From Siphonodentalium dalli (Eukaryota; Mollusca; Scaphopoda; Gadilida; Siphonodentaliidae): a DNA stretch of 64,000 bases. The DNA lies in the NCBI GenBank assembly GCA_032622095.1, contig CP136061.1, positions 199,632,244 through 199,696,243 on the forward strand, in the 5' to 3' direction. Shown piece by piece: positions 11,192 to 23,285 of this stretch (positions are counted from its first letter, which is position 1; each line of letters begins with the position of its first letter). Position numbers and translations under genes: made by a program. Under the pieces are notes generated by a model, which saw only the letters and a program-made list of their open reading frames with translations, was not told the origin of the DNA and searched no databases.

Positions 11192-11330
11192 ATGGCTGAT
11201 TACACTGGGAAGGCTGCTGTTGATCCTAACAAACCAAAGCGACCACAGACCGCTTACTTCTTGTTTTTGGCTGACTTCAGAGTGAAGATGAAGGGAAGTG
11301 ATGTTGACCATAAGGACCTCCTGAAAATGG
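11192..11330 (+). CDS. HMGB-like protein, linker and first half of HMG box B
   Basis: The acceptor TTATTTCACAG is followed directly by ATGGCTGATTAC; this ATG is an internal methionine, joined in phase 0 to the preceding ...VRE, as in the EM-K linker of HMGB proteins. The exon reads MADYTGKAAVDPNKPKRPQT and then AYFLFLADFRVKMKG. DPNKPKRP-x-(S/T)AYFLF is the standard start of box B, followed by helix 1. It ends ...LLKM plus one base (G) at a GTATGT donor, 139 nt in all. Box B is the stronger DNA-bending box in two-box HMGB proteins. Confidence 0.95.
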
Positions 11331-13472
11331 GTATGTATTTAGCTTCATCTGACTAGATGATCTGCTCTAATTGATTAACTGTTTTAATTTGAGGTGCAAC
11401 TGGTTGTCATGCATATTTGTACTGTGTAGAGGTGTGAGTGCATTGAGGTTATTGGTTACAATCGACTTCCAATAACTTTCTTCAACATCGGCCAATCTGA
11501 TGCCTGATCCCTATTATTAATTACGGCGGTAGTCGCGCTACTATAATAAACAATTCCAACTTTCCAAGGTAAAACGTCAGATTATGGCGCCGTTCACCAG
11601 CATCACTATCTATCACCATCGTGTAGATACATTAATTGGATCATTGGATGGTAGGTATTGGCATGAACTTAAGCAAAGTAACCCCCAACGCTCATGGTGT
11701 TGAAACATTATGAAACAGAAACTTGGATACTAAAAAGTTCCAAACCGCTATACCCCACACCCCATGTTATGCCTATTGGCATAGAAACAGGTAATTTTGG
11801 GAGGGGTCTGACTTCAACAATAATATCAATTCATATCAAATAGCAGATCCCTTGGTTATATCTGTCATCTGATCCCATCTATAATCATTTGGGTAAACGA
11901 AGGCTAATGGTTTTCATCATGCTATCACCGGGCCATATTAGAACTTAGAACTGTTGTTCAATCTAGTGTTTTTTGTGAAGTAATATCTCTAAATGTTGGC
12001 CATTCCACATTCATCATTAATTAATTTCTTGCCTTCAGTACTTTTCACAAACAGTTTGTAGAGTTCGTTTTGTCTTATTATTATCACATCTTAGATCTTT
12101 TAGCCTGTCAGGTTATAATTCATTAGGTTTTAAATTTAATTGTCATATTCATTTAATGAAAACTGTTAATTATGTTGGTACCTTTTAATTGTTTTGCCCC
12201 TTGGCTTATCCAGTTCATTAATCTTAATTGGCCTATTCATTCAGTCAACACTTTCTATTTCTATTAACATGTTTTTGCTTGTCACCTTTTACTCATTGGT
12301 TAATTCAGCTTGGCAATTCACCTCCAATTGTATATTAATATCTTCACCTTCAAACTTAGAAAAAGAACATTCTGATCTAGACTAGTCGCTATATTGTTTC
12401 ACGTCATTAGGATTACCATTGGACACCAAGCTAACGTTATAAGGAATACCTGTTGCTGTGTTATGTTATGTTCATCTTGGAAAACCAGATCATTGTAAAT
12501 AAAAGCTATTCCCCAACATCAGACTTGTTCGTTTAATGACATTGGACATCTTCAGATCCTGACTACCATAACCACAGAATTTCGACCCGTTATAATGCAT
12601 AGGTTACTTACCAATCTAACTACATTGTACTTTGTCAGCATGTGAAATAAAGCTGGTAGCACACTACCCACAAATTTAAGTCCCCACAAATGCCCCTTTC
12701 GTGAGAGTCGAGACACCTAAAAAATTGACGACAAAATCCAATCTCAGTATTAATTATTCAGTTTTACTGAAGGGGAGAAGCAAATCATTACCGGTAATAT
12801 ATAAAGGGTTAACCCTTCCATGACGGGAGCATCCTGAAATTTAGCGAAAACCCTGTACCAATGCATTCTCTTGTATATGCGAGTCTCACATATATTAGAG
12901 AATGCATTGGTCTAACAATATTTACCTTGACCTTGTAAGCCAATGCATTCTCTTATATATGTGAGGCTGCCTATGGGAGAATGCACTGGCACCGGATCTT
13001 CAGTGCTGCACCAGCACAGCTCTCGTCATGAAAGGGTTACTTTTGGGTTCCAAATAAACATGCATGCACGTTTATTATTTTCTTGGGAAATTTCCCCCCT
13101 ACACAGTGCTTATTTGGGTCTGCACATTTATTATTTTTGAGGCAATGAAAATTGATATCGGCACAAACTCAAGATTTCTATTTGATTCTGATATAAAAAT
13201 GATGAGCTTATAACTTTATGCATACATACATATTCAAGTATATGGCATACATGTGAACATTAAATATTGAATAAAACACCACATGACACATACTATGTTG
13301 ATTCCTATACTTGACCTGCTATAAAAATACATTGTTTAACCACAGTTGATGTGTTGCTCAAGAGTTCCCCATGCACTATTATTTGGTTCTGCAGTTTTGT
13401 TAACTTTCAATGGAATTTTTCCACTGCACTATTATTTGGAGCCCGAGAGTAATGGTTTCAATCTCTTTACAG
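11331..13472. other. HMGB intron within box B
   Basis: The intron runs from GTATGT to CTCTTTACAG. It holds one MITE at 12812-13037; otherwise AT-rich unique sequence without open frames of note. Around 13060-13130 it contains ATGCACGTTTATT words also seen in the TA-type element at 2543-3313. Confidence 0.7.
12812..13037. mobile_element. MITE with TA target duplication and two internal hairpins
   Basis: The inverted ends ACCCTTCCATGACGGGAGC and GCTCTCGTCATGAAAGGGT are flanked by TA on both sides. Inside are two successive hairpins built on CCAATGCATTCTCT and its complement (12857-12911 and 12939-12990). The 226-bp length, absence of coding and TA duplication fit a non-autonomous element of the Tc1/mariner type. 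Confidence 0.75.
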
Positions 13473-13579
13473 CTGGTGAGGAGTGGCGATCGATGAGTGG
13501 CACTACGAAAGCTCCATACGAGAAGAAAGCCCAGGAAGAACAGAAAAAATATAAAGTGTTAATGGATGATTACAATTCT
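13473..13579 (+). CDS. HMGB-like protein, second half of HMG box B
   Basis: The exon begins CTGGTGAG after a CTCTTTACAG acceptor; with the G left over from the previous exon it reads AGEEWRSMSGTTKAPYEKKA and then QEEQKKYKVLMDDYNS. It carries the core tryptophan of helix 2 and the PYEKKA...KYK...Y helix 3 of box B. It ends in phase 0 at TCT|GTAAGT. It is exactly 107 nt, like the matching half-box exon at 9229, with the same start phase, which fits origin of the two boxes by internal duplication with the intron already in place. Confidence 0.95.
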
Positions 13580-14553
13580 GTAAGTAGCTATATCTATGTA
13601 GAGATCAGTTCACATGAGAAGACTTGGTGTATGTGTCCTAAAATACAGACTATGCTGTTCTATACAGTGTAATATCAATTTAAATGCCAATTTTTATACG
13701 CACGTTTAAAAAAAGAAGCTGTATTATGTGATTTGGTCTGTATGTCCGTCCGTTGGCAGTCTTGGTTTCCAGATGATAACTTTAGTTTGGGTTATTTTAT
13801 CGGAACTAAATTTGGTATGTGAGTTTTCCAGACCAATTACAGGTCAAGTTCGAATTTGTGTTTGTTCCGATTATTTTGTACTGACTTGTGGCTCTTTTAG
13901 ACATAGAATTTTCAATATTTGAGGTTTTCGGATGATAACTTTAGTTTGGGTAAATTTATTGTCCCCCGAAAAATTTATTTTTGTGGGACTATAGAAACGG
14001 GGTCCGTTCGTCCGTCCGTCACACTTTTGAGTACCTTCATGGTGTAATCATCTTCCTCCTACAGATTTCATCCCAGAGATTTGAAACTTCAGAATATTGT
14101 TGCCCATATATTGAAGATGTGCAACATGTATATAGAGGACGGATTTTTTTTTTTTTACGGAGTTATCAACCCTTTCGACATTTCAAAATTTCAAAAAAAA
14201 ATTCTTTAACAAAGCGGCATCGACTTGCCACTTTTTCGGGGGACACTGTGGTCAGCTGACCTTTTATTGGAACTAAATTTGGTATGCGAGTTTTCCAGAC
14301 CAAAATACAGGTCAAGTTCGAGGGTTCGGTCTGAATATTTTTTACTGCCTTATGGCTCTTTTCGACCAATACTACAATTTAGTGTCACTGCCATTGTTTG
14401 TTTGTGTACAGTTCATAAAAGCACACCGGGCATATTTTGCCATGCCTAACATAGCTCTTGTTAATTTTTCAAGAAAATCCCACTCCGTGATAAGGTGACA
14501 TACGTGCCATTACGTGGATCACCCTGTTGACCCATCAATACACGACAATGTTG

Positions 14554-15830
14554 TAGAGCTGGGACGGTTATGCGGTTAACCGGTTAACCACCAACTATGG
14601 CCGTGACCGGTCACGGATTTGCCGTGGTCGGTTAACCGTAACATCACTATTATAGTGTATGATCACTGTGATGGTCAGCTATAACTGGCTATAAGAGGGT
14701 TAATCTGTGTCCGTCAATTAAAATGAATCCGAGATTGACGGAACAACATCAAACGCGGTGTGTCGGCTCTTTGAAGGCTTGATTAATTAGCATTTAATTA
14801 GCATTACTCCAACTAAATGTGGGTGTGAACTCATTACACAACTATAGTGTTTTCAAATTGATCCCAAGAAAATATAAATTGAGCCCAATAATTTCCACGA
14901 GCAGTCCTGCTTTCTATGATATACTTTTAAAAGTTGCCACGTTCTCTGGTGTTAATTCGTTTACAATCTTTATGGCTCAATTGCCGTTAATTAATCTTGG
15001 ATTATTTCATTTTAACATGAGGCAATATATATATCAGAGCAGCTAATATTTATATTAAATCATTTTTGAACCATTACATTTAAAATAGTATCAGATAATG
15101 AGTTTTTCCATTCGAATATTAATCCACCTCGAATTTATAGAGTTATTGTTCTTGTTGCAGAACGTACATAGTACGTTGTCGATTACCGCGAAATTCATAA
15201 ATGTTTTCTTCTTCGAGGAAGATTCTGACGACGACCTGGAGTTCGATGGTTTCGACGACGATGGACTTGTCGTCTTCTGAACTTTGTTGTTTGAACTTTG
15301 TGCTATTTATGTGCGCTATTAACCGTTCCATACGCATGTTTACAACGTATAAATTGTATGTTTTGTTTTACCTGTCGACATCTGTATCTTGTTATTATAT
15401 GATTTTATCTTAATAAAACGCATCATTCTCTTTATATAACGCAACTACTCTTGGTATCAGTATAAAATACGATGGTAAACCAGCATCTCAAGGCTAACTG
15501 AGATTTTGCACGGGGGGATCCCCGTGAGTAAGCCCATGCAGTACCCACTTTTTTGACAAAAACGTGCACGTGCCCCCTGGGCTTACTGACGGGGTGTATA
15601 CAGTACTTAATTAGATATGTGATTATGTGTGTCATGGGTGACAACTTCTTTGTATAATGGGCAGGAGCCGTTCTCAAACTTACCATGTCAGTGAGGATCA
15701 CAATCATCGCCGTTCTGCATACTGGGCTTACCCACCCATAATAGTACCTATAATATGTGGTTAACCGGTTAATCGCGTTTTTTTGCCGTTCATAACCGGT
15801 CACGAAAATCCCATAACCGTCCCAGCTCTA
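14554..15830. mobile_element. hAT-type transposon in HMGB intron
   Basis: It starts TAGAGCTGGGACGGTTATG and ends CATAACCGTCCCAGCTCTA, with a perfect 8-bp target duplication CAATGTTG at 14546-14553 and 15831-15838. Subterminal GGTTAACCGGTTAA repeats occur at both ends. The interior has no hAT catalytic domain; one short frame (15098-15280) ends in an acidic stretch, EEDSDDDLEFDGFDDDG. It is non-autonomous. Confidence 0.92.
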
Positions 15831-15937
15831 CAATGTTGACCATCAAAAGTTGTGATTTTTGAAAAAAATTAATTTTTTTCATTAAAGTAACATTCAGTGT
15901 GCTGCATTTACCAATACCTTGTTATCAATTCGTTTAA

Positions 15938-17413
15938 AGGGGAAGGAAACTAGCACATAACGAATAGGCATGTGCATTAAGCAAGCTGTTCTCTGTTCAT
16001 GTGTAAAATTTCAGCACAAATCTCCACACAAGATTGGAGATATGGCGTCTCAAACTAACCCGTGCAAGCCATTATGCAAGTAACTTAATGCTGACATTTT
16101 GGAAGAAACATCATCTCCCTTTATAGTTTGTGACATCACGGCCTCACTTGGCTGTATAATGCTAAATTGTATCGCGTACAAAAGTCAATTTTTAGATATG
16201 AAAATAAATAAAACAGCAGATTGAACTTTTGTTGTGCACAATAAATGATTATCTGTTGTGAATAAATTATAGTTTACTTTAATTCACGAAAGATTGGTTG
16301 GTTGTCATATTTGCACATATAGAAGTCGTGAGTTTGGCCAAGATTGTCACTTTCAAATGTTATGCGGCCATTAACTGGCCATAAATTAATTGTTCAAATT
16401 TATAATGTAAATCATTTTTGGCTTATAATACATGTATGTAGTCCAGAGCTGTTAACTTCACAGATTGTCTGTGAGACTCTCGGATAGCCATGACAATTCC
16501 GCAAATACAGATAACCCCCAATTTCTCCCGGATTCAGCAAAACCTGGCATGAAAAAAAAAACAAGACTATGTTATTTTATTTTTCAAATATTCCTGATTT
16601 TGCTGGGAGGAATTTCTTTATCTCCGGTACCGTAAATACCCACACATTAACATTCACAGAATGTACCATCGGTAGCTTTTGATGTTCGGTTGTAACCTGT
16701 GTAACTCGGGTTCATTTTTACTTATTTTAAACAAAGTTTCTGCTTCTTAAAATTTGTTAATAAATGGTGGAATGTGTCCATTTCTTTTGGGGATTAAACC
16801 GTAAGACGATCAATTTTGTGGTTTATTCAGATTTTCTACTTTCAGTTTATGCGGTTGTATCCGGTGGAATTCTGAGTAGTTTTACTTAGTTTATATGAAT
16901 TGTCTGTTTCGTTCTCTTCAATAAATGGTTGTGGTCTCTCGATCAACACAGGTGGAATTAGTGTTTTGAACTGAAAATTAGGTGGTCGCGTTTAACAAGT
17001 GATCTCCCATTGCAGGTGATATATAGAATAAACCAGTCGGTGAACAGGAAATGCGGTCGCAAATTGGAGGTGGCCCCTCCCGCAATAATCTCCCGGATTG
17101 CTATTTTCAAAACTTAACATGTCTGATGTAGTCTTCAATAGGCTGTTATTGCTTGGATTTTGCAGAGAATAACAAACACACCAAAATGATTTAGTGTGAT
17201 AGCCTTTCTACATATCTGTACAATGGATGTGTAACATGAAGTGAGGCCGTGACGTCATGATTTTATAAATATGGACTTGCAAAATTAGCTGGGGTTTTGT
17301 ATCACATGATATCCTTGTTTGAGCATAATTGAGACATGATGGGTGTTTTATCGCAACATGGCTGATATACTAAATATATTAACAGCCTGATTTGTTGCGG
17401 GTTTCCTTCCCCT
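15938..17413. mobile_element. TTAA-flanked TIR element (piggyBac/Kolobok-like), in HMGB intron
   Basis: The ends AGGGGAAGGAAAC and GTTTCCTTCCCCT are perfect inverses and are flanked by TTAA at 15934-15937 and 17414-17417. A TTAA duplication is typical of piggyBac and Kolobok elements. At 1.48 kb it has no transposase frame, so it is non-autonomous. It lies about 100 bp from the hAT element on its left and about 100 bp from the last exon on its right. Confidence 0.85.
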
Positions 17414-17519
17414 TTAAAAATAGCAAATTGGTTGGACGAATAATTTTGGATATATAGGGTATTATGAGGGTGGAACTTGCCCTTTTTTTTTAGGAGTTTA
17501 TTATTTTGCTGTTTTACAG

Positions 17520-17642
17520 GGTGGTGGTGCTGTTGGAAATGGAGCTTCCGCTGCTAAGAAGCCAAGAATGGTTGAGGCAGCTGCTGCGAATGGTGCAGAT
17601 GATGACGAAGATGATGATGATGATGATGAAGATGATGAATAA
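17520..17642 (+). CDS. HMGB-like protein, last exon with acidic tail
   Basis: After the acceptor GTTTTACAG the exon starts in phase 0 as GGGAVGNGASAAKKPRMVEA and continues AAANGA, then fourteen acidic residues DDDEDDDDDDEDDE and TAA at 17640-17642. The tail is encoded by a GAT/GAA run. An acidic C-terminal tail after box B is diagnostic of HMGB proteins and tunes DNA binding by folding back on the boxes. KKPR just before it is a possible nuclear-localisation or tail-linker motif. The four exons together give about 157 residues. The reading frame used here is set by splicing; a longer open frame in another phase over the same bases is spurious. Confidence 0.95.
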   Translation, partial: GGGAVGNGASAAKKPRMVEAAAANGADDDEDDDDDDEDDE

Positions 17643-17839
17643 AGCCATCACTCCAATGCCACCAGTGATTGTGGCACAGATCAATGTCTCGTCAGTGCTG
17701 GCCCCTCCCCCAACGACCCCATTTCTGTTGATATGTTGATGTACATTTATATTCTCAAGGATCTAAAAAAAATGTTTTACTGTTATTGGAATGGCTTAGT
17801 ATCTGATCATGCGACAGAAACTTGGGAACTTCCCTCAAT

Positions 17840-17845
17840 AATAAA
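17840..17845 (+). promoter_or_regulatory. Polyadenylation signal of the HMGB gene
   Basis: AATAAA occurs about 200 bases after the stop codon, the first canonical signal in the 3' UTR. Confidence 0.6.
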
Positions 17846-17899
17846 TAACAAAAACAATTTTGAAAACTAAATTTTTATCATCTTGTTTGTTGTCACAGG

Positions 17900-19450
17900 T
17901 ATTATAGTGGATTCATACAGATTGGGCATAAAACCCAGTTCTCATCAATTTAGTGCATCTAAGAGTTTTTATATCATATGCACTACAATCAATCAAATTT
18001 CAACATAATTATTAGATCAAAATCTAGTCAAGGTTACCCTAAGTCAATTTTTGATTACAATTTTGTCTTACCTCACCTAGATATTGTGAAAAAAGAATCT
18101 CATTGTATTATAGGTACCTTTTTGAGGACTTTTAAATGTTGTATCATCAATGGTTAGGAAATTGAGCCTTTAAATTTGGGAGGAATTCTTGAAGCATGTG
18201 TTTGACAACAAGGTTTGATGGTTCCTTATCTTTGTTTACAACAAAGCAACTGATCATGGCATTTCATATTTTTTTTGTCTTTTTGTTATTAAACATGACT
18301 TACCAGTTGTTTTCATTTTACATTTTGTTAGTAATGTTGTTTAAAGATACGGAAGGCGTTCGCGGTTGGTACAGCTGGAAAATTAATGGAATTACTTATT
18401 TTCATTATCAATGACCCTTCAGTGACGAGATTCCGCATGTTGAAGCCATTGTTTACACACATACAGTAATGCTCTATGTAATCGACTCCTTTTAACCACA
18501 GCAGAATAATGGTAATTTTTTCAGGATTTAGTCGGAAATATGGCTTGTTGCCATTCATCGGAAAGCTCTCCCCAATAACTCAAAAAAACAAATAGCGTTG
18601 ATCATGGATCAGTTGTGGTGCGCTTCGTATTTCCTTATTAATTTAATTTCAACAGCAGTGGCGCCACTCAATTTTTTGGTGCGAAAATACAAGAAAACAT
18701 TAGTTGTGGCACTTAGCATAAATATTCGGCTAAATATTGTAATGAGAAATATTTCGACACCTAGAAATTGGTATGATTCTAGGTGATAGACCGATACAAT
18801 ATCGTTCGTAGAAGTTATTTGTTAGTTGAGCGGTGAAATTCCGATAATTTGATATTAACATTGCGAACGTCTTACGGGGCTTTAAAGGAAACCCATAAGT
18901 GTTCATTGTTAAAAGAAATCAGTTGTAGAACAATTTAGTCATTCCTTCACCTCTGTTATTATCAAACTGCATTTAATTTCAATGCTCAGAACAAATTCTT
19001 CATATCAGTTGAGAGTTTCCTTTATAACTGAGCCATTTTACATTGGGGTCCACTTAATGATCTCGTATCGTTGACTTCTACTCACTCATATAAACTCATT
19101 TGAAACAATTTTTAAACATTTAGACCAGAGAGTTTTATCGTTTTACATTCAAGTTAATTTATTTTAATTATGAATGATAATTTATTGTTATTTAATATCA
19201 AGCAGATAACACTCTCATGATGTCAGATTCTTGTTTTGCATGCATGCGTATTCGTTTTGAAAATATTTAATGATCTGTTCTTCCTATTGGTTCTCTTCAG
19301 TGGCAGGCATACTTAGAGAATTTTCAAAAAAGATAGTCATTAATCTGGATTTTGGAATCAATTATTTTCTCAAAATGTCAATTCTGAATTCCGAGGATTT
19401 ATTTCTGTTTTCCAGTATCGTTGAAGTGTTTTAACAAGATACTCAGTTTT
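17900..19450. other. Intergenic region after HMGB
   Basis: AT-rich sequence with one probable TTAA element (18345-18881) and no supported gene. Confidence 0.5.
18345..18881. mobile_element. Decayed TTAA-flanked element with an internal mariner-MITE half
   Basis: The ends AGATACGGAAGGCGTTCGC and GCGAACGTCTTACGGGGCT are imperfect inverses (about 14 of 19) and are flanked by TTAA. Inside, at about 18466-18540, lies a fragment matching one end of the CAGTAATG mariner-like MITEs found at 43.5-45 kb (CAGTAATG..., CCACAGCAGAATAATGG, TTTCAGGATTTA). Confidence 0.55.
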
Positions 19451-19454
19451 TTAA

Positions 19455-19800
19455 AGGCATGGCTGGCCTTCGTGGTGGGTATGGTGTTAAAATAGTCACA
19501 ACCGTTAAAAGTGCCATAAACAGAAAGAATATTAAAATACAAGACATAAATATCGCGTATATAGTATATTATTATCAAGTTTGTACGCTTTGTTATTAAA
19601 CAAAAGCCAAAAACATTACAGAACCTGGCTTTTGTTTCCATAACACTTGACAATAACATACTATTTACGTGATATCTATGATTGGTAATTTGGTATAAGG
19701 ACAAAATATGTCTTATATTCTGATATTCTTTCTGTTTATGACAGTTTTAACAAGTGTGACTATTTTAACAGCACACCCACCCCGAAGCCAATACATGCCT
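19455..19800. mobile_element. TTAA-flanked MITE
   Basis: AGGCATGGCTGGCCTTCG at the left end and CGAAGCCAATACATGCCT at the right end are inverted partners, continued by GTTAAAATAGTCACA and TGTGACTATTTTAAC. TTAA flanks both sides (19451-19454 and 19801-19804). It is 346 bp and non-coding. Confidence 0.8.
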
Positions 19801-19804
19801 TTAA

Positions 19805-21235
19805 TGTATAACCACACATACAGTATTCAGAACACCCATATCTGGTTAAAAACAATTTACAACTCTGTCTGAAAACTTAACTCTTCATTGCTGAATGACG
19901 TGTACATTTTTCAAAACCAGGGGTGGCGCCAGAATTTCCCCAACATGGGGGCTGCAGCCCCTCCCCCTTGTGCCACCCCTGTTCAAAACATTGAGATACA
20001 GTAGTTCCGATGCACTAATTTCTGTGTTCTCATTATGAATGATGGTCGTCTTGACAGTAGGTCTGTACTCAGTGTGGACTTATAACACAGCATGACATTT
20101 TGCATCCATACTCAGTATGGACATAGCAGCCAAGAGGTTAAAGTGACTTTCATTATTGCAACCATTTCTGGGTTGTTTACTGTGTAGCCACCTGATTAAT
20201 TTTCAACCAGCAGGATGGATCAGTCTCTTTGAATATCCTAACGGATGAACGTCTCTAGATTTGTGATTTAAAATAAGTTCTGTATTGATGGGATTCCCTC
20301 CAATTCATTGGAGAGTGGCGCAGAGTACGCAATATTTCATTGGTTAATGGCATAACAGTTCATTTCAGAGGTCAATGGCATGTTGAAAATTTTCCCACCC
20401 ATTGTCATACATAACTATTGTTGGAAAACTGCATACAGGCGATATATCCATAATTCATTATACTCATCACAATATAGGAGACATCATCTTCAAGTTTTTA
20501 TCAGTCAATGATAATCATGACTGATTCTTCTTTCGCATCTTGTTGTATTTATAACTATTTCTAAATACTACGATTCTCACAAACATTTTCTATGCCAGGA
20601 ATGCACTCCATATTTGGAAACGGTTTATTACATCATGTTGGGAATGCCAACTAATCTAGAGACACGCATCCATTAGGATTTTCGTCGTCTTTTCAAAGAG
20701 ACTGGATGGATCAGTGATGGATTGTCATTGCATATATCACCATAATTATGTGTATCTATAACTCAATTTGACTTCTGTGCAAACATAATCTAGATAAATT
20801 ATAAATTGATTCGGCAGTTGAAAGAGAAGTCAGGTGTTTAGTATAGAACTGTCGTCATTCCCTAAATTAGCTCATGTTCATTATTCACTTCATCAATTTA
20901 GTCACCTTTGGAATTCTGCTGAAGGGGGGGGGGGGGTGTTTTTTGTGGAACATTTGTTATGTGAAATTACATTCCTTTGATTAGTTCAATGAGGCATTTG
21001 AATTTCGTTAATATTATTTAAATGTTGACTGAGATAGCATTTTAAACAAGTTTTCTTATGTCTGCTAAATATCAATCTTCACTTCTGCTCAAAGTGGCCT
21101 CCTTTCCCAATGGGAAATATTCAGGTTTATTCTCAATTGCTGACATCAAAATTCCCAATTCACAGAAAGTCTCTTTAGTTCTGAACAAAAGATGGAACTG
21201 CTTTTTCCATTTGCATAAAATGTGATTAAACAATC
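19805..21235. other. Intergenic, mostly unnamed sequence with one inverted repeat
   Basis: Apart from the foldback at 20218-20708 and a short CCAGAATTTCCCC...GGGGGCTGCAGCCCC palindromic stretch near 19930, I see AT-rich sequence and a G run near 20927. No gene is supported. Confidence 0.4.
20218..20708. repeat. Inverted-repeat (foldback) element
   Basis: The left arm carries GATCAGTCTCTTTGAA, then CCTAACGGATG and GTCTCTAGATT. The same words occur in inverse order and strand at 20650-20708. The spacer is about 390 bp. The arms differ by short indels. No clear target duplication was found. Confidence 0.6.
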
Positions 21236-21472
21236 TTGAGAAATATGTTAAAATTTTATTTCACGCATATGCTCTATATATTCCTAATTATAAGCCTCCA
21301 TAACCCAAATTTTACCAATACAGGTAGAAAATACCTGAATTATATTAATATAAATAAGCCATTGTCGTATATAGCAGTGCTGACAAAATTGGCTGATTCA
21401 TTTATACCAGAGTATCCCACCAATGAATATCTGCTTTCAGGTTTACCAGTTCTAAAAGGCATTAAGTCCTGA
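21236..21472 (+). other. Unrecognised open frame
   Basis: The 78-residue frame, especially NPNFTNTGRKYLNYININKP through to LLSGLPVLKGIKS at its end, has protein-like composition but matches no family I recognise. The preceding TACAG and following sequence give no firm splice signals. It could be a fragment of an element gene or chance. It sits 0.5 kb left of the large foldback element. Confidence 0.2.
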
Positions 21473-23285
21473 TGCAATCTATTTGTTGTTGGTTATCTAT
21501 ACCTCTAGAGAACTTATTCAGTTCGAACATTATTATGATAGTTGATATCCCCAGCAGAATTCCAAATATCTCATCCATCAGTCATCATGTACAGATGTTT
21601 GTGTGATATGTGGTTAGTGTTATATAGTTGAAACATATCTTCCATACAATAAACATACATTTTAATACCAGTGTCTATCTCACCCATGCCCCAAATATTG
21701 TTTATAATATCATGGAACATTGGTAATTGTTGTTCTCTCATGGAAATGGGCTCACCTGATATTAAAATACGTAGAGGATATCTAGTGTTTTGAGTGGATA
21801 CCGAAAATTGTCTCGTCACTGACAAAAATTGACTTGGTCACAAATGAAATAAACCAGATAATTTTTGGTATCGCTCCAATAACACTAGATATTCTTTTAT
21901 TATACGCGTATCCAAAGAAATTCATTTTCAACAAATAATTTCTCATAATTGCCTTCAATCATTATAGTCCGGGAGCTAATAGGGGTACCCTTGCACCCCC
22001 CCCCTGGGACTTAACTTCACCCCACTATTTTGTTCCTTATTATGTCCTTCAACTTTTAAGCAATGTTTACAAGAAAAAAGTGTGGCCGTGTAGACTCCAG
22101 ACAAAATGGCGTCCATCATGGCCACCGTTTTTCAGCCCAGACCCTAAGTCAGTTTTATGCAAATTATAGCGGGAAAAATCTTGTGAAATATATGTATATA
22201 TTTTCGTGAAGCTGAGACATAATGACACATTTTTGAGCCAAAATTGAAACTCACCATCCAAGATGGCCACCGGAAGTTGAAAATATAACATTTTTTCACA
22301 AATATCTTCTAGATCAATTCATGCTGTCTGGAACTGGTTGAGTAATGCAACTTATTTTGTGTTTGTATATCAACTGATCATTGGAGCAACGAAATATGCA
22401 ATTATTGGGGTCCTAACCCCTTCCGATCCCTCAAAAATTCGAATTTTACAGAATGCGGTATAAAATTTCACAAAAAATCACAATTGGGATTCTAGTCATA
22501 TTTCAACAAGAAATGAACAGAACTTTCGTAATGTATGTGAGGCATATCATTAACTATTAATATTCCAAATATGGAAAATGGTCAATATTACACCAAGCGT
22601 GTCCTGCAATCGCTTACAATTTGTGGTTGATGTATAAAATTGGCTATTCTGCATTCAATACATTGAATACTAACATGTCTGATGCGCCATGGTTAATTGT
22701 TACTTTGTCGCCCTGACATCGTCAAAAATATTGGACTTTTCTCTCAAAAACTTGACATAAATATGGGCAAAAATTAACTTTTCAGGTTTGGACCCATTTT
22801 TTCAGGTAAAATATAACTATCTTTGGATTGAAAGGTGTTTATTTTTTTGGTCTATTTTAAATGTATCACACTACAGTGTTTATAGACTGAATTGCTCAAG
22901 ATGGCTTCCAAAATGGCAACCAAATTTGTAGAATGTTAATTTTTTTACATATATCCCGAACATTCTCTGCATTATCCGAAAAGGTAGCATATTGTGACTC
23001 GCTTGGTTATTATACATGTTATTTAATTAAATGACAACTACATGTTCTATTCTGGTTGTCTCAGTCCTTTTGGAGCATGACAAATTCATTTTAAAGTATG
23101 CAATTTTGGCTGAGAACCTCTTTTGTAATTTTGGCCACATTTATTGAAAGGAAATGGGCAGAACTTTGATACAGAACTTAGATGGATCATAATCTTGGGC
23201 TATTCTGGTCCATTATGATAACAAAAATGTCAACATGATACAGTGTGGATGCCTAAGATCATAGCCAGAGAGTTGCTCTATGATC

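Larger units (their letters stand above)
13580..17519. other. HMGB last intron, filled with transposable elements
   Basis: The intron of about 3.9 kb runs from GTAAGT to GTTTTACAG. From about 13728 to 14400 it holds a dispersed repeat in which the phrase GAACTAAATTTGGTATG(T/C)GAG occurs twice (13803 and 14270) beside GTCCGTCCGTC; a relative lies at about 29023-29110. Two intact elements follow (14554-15830 and 15938-17413), leaving little unique intron sequence. Confidence 0.75.

Noticed and set aside
17506-17739. A + strand frame over the last HMGB exon in another phase (rich in M and K)
   Set aside because: Splicing phase from the preceding exon fixes a different frame that yields the acidic tail; the longer frame is the GAT run read out of phase.
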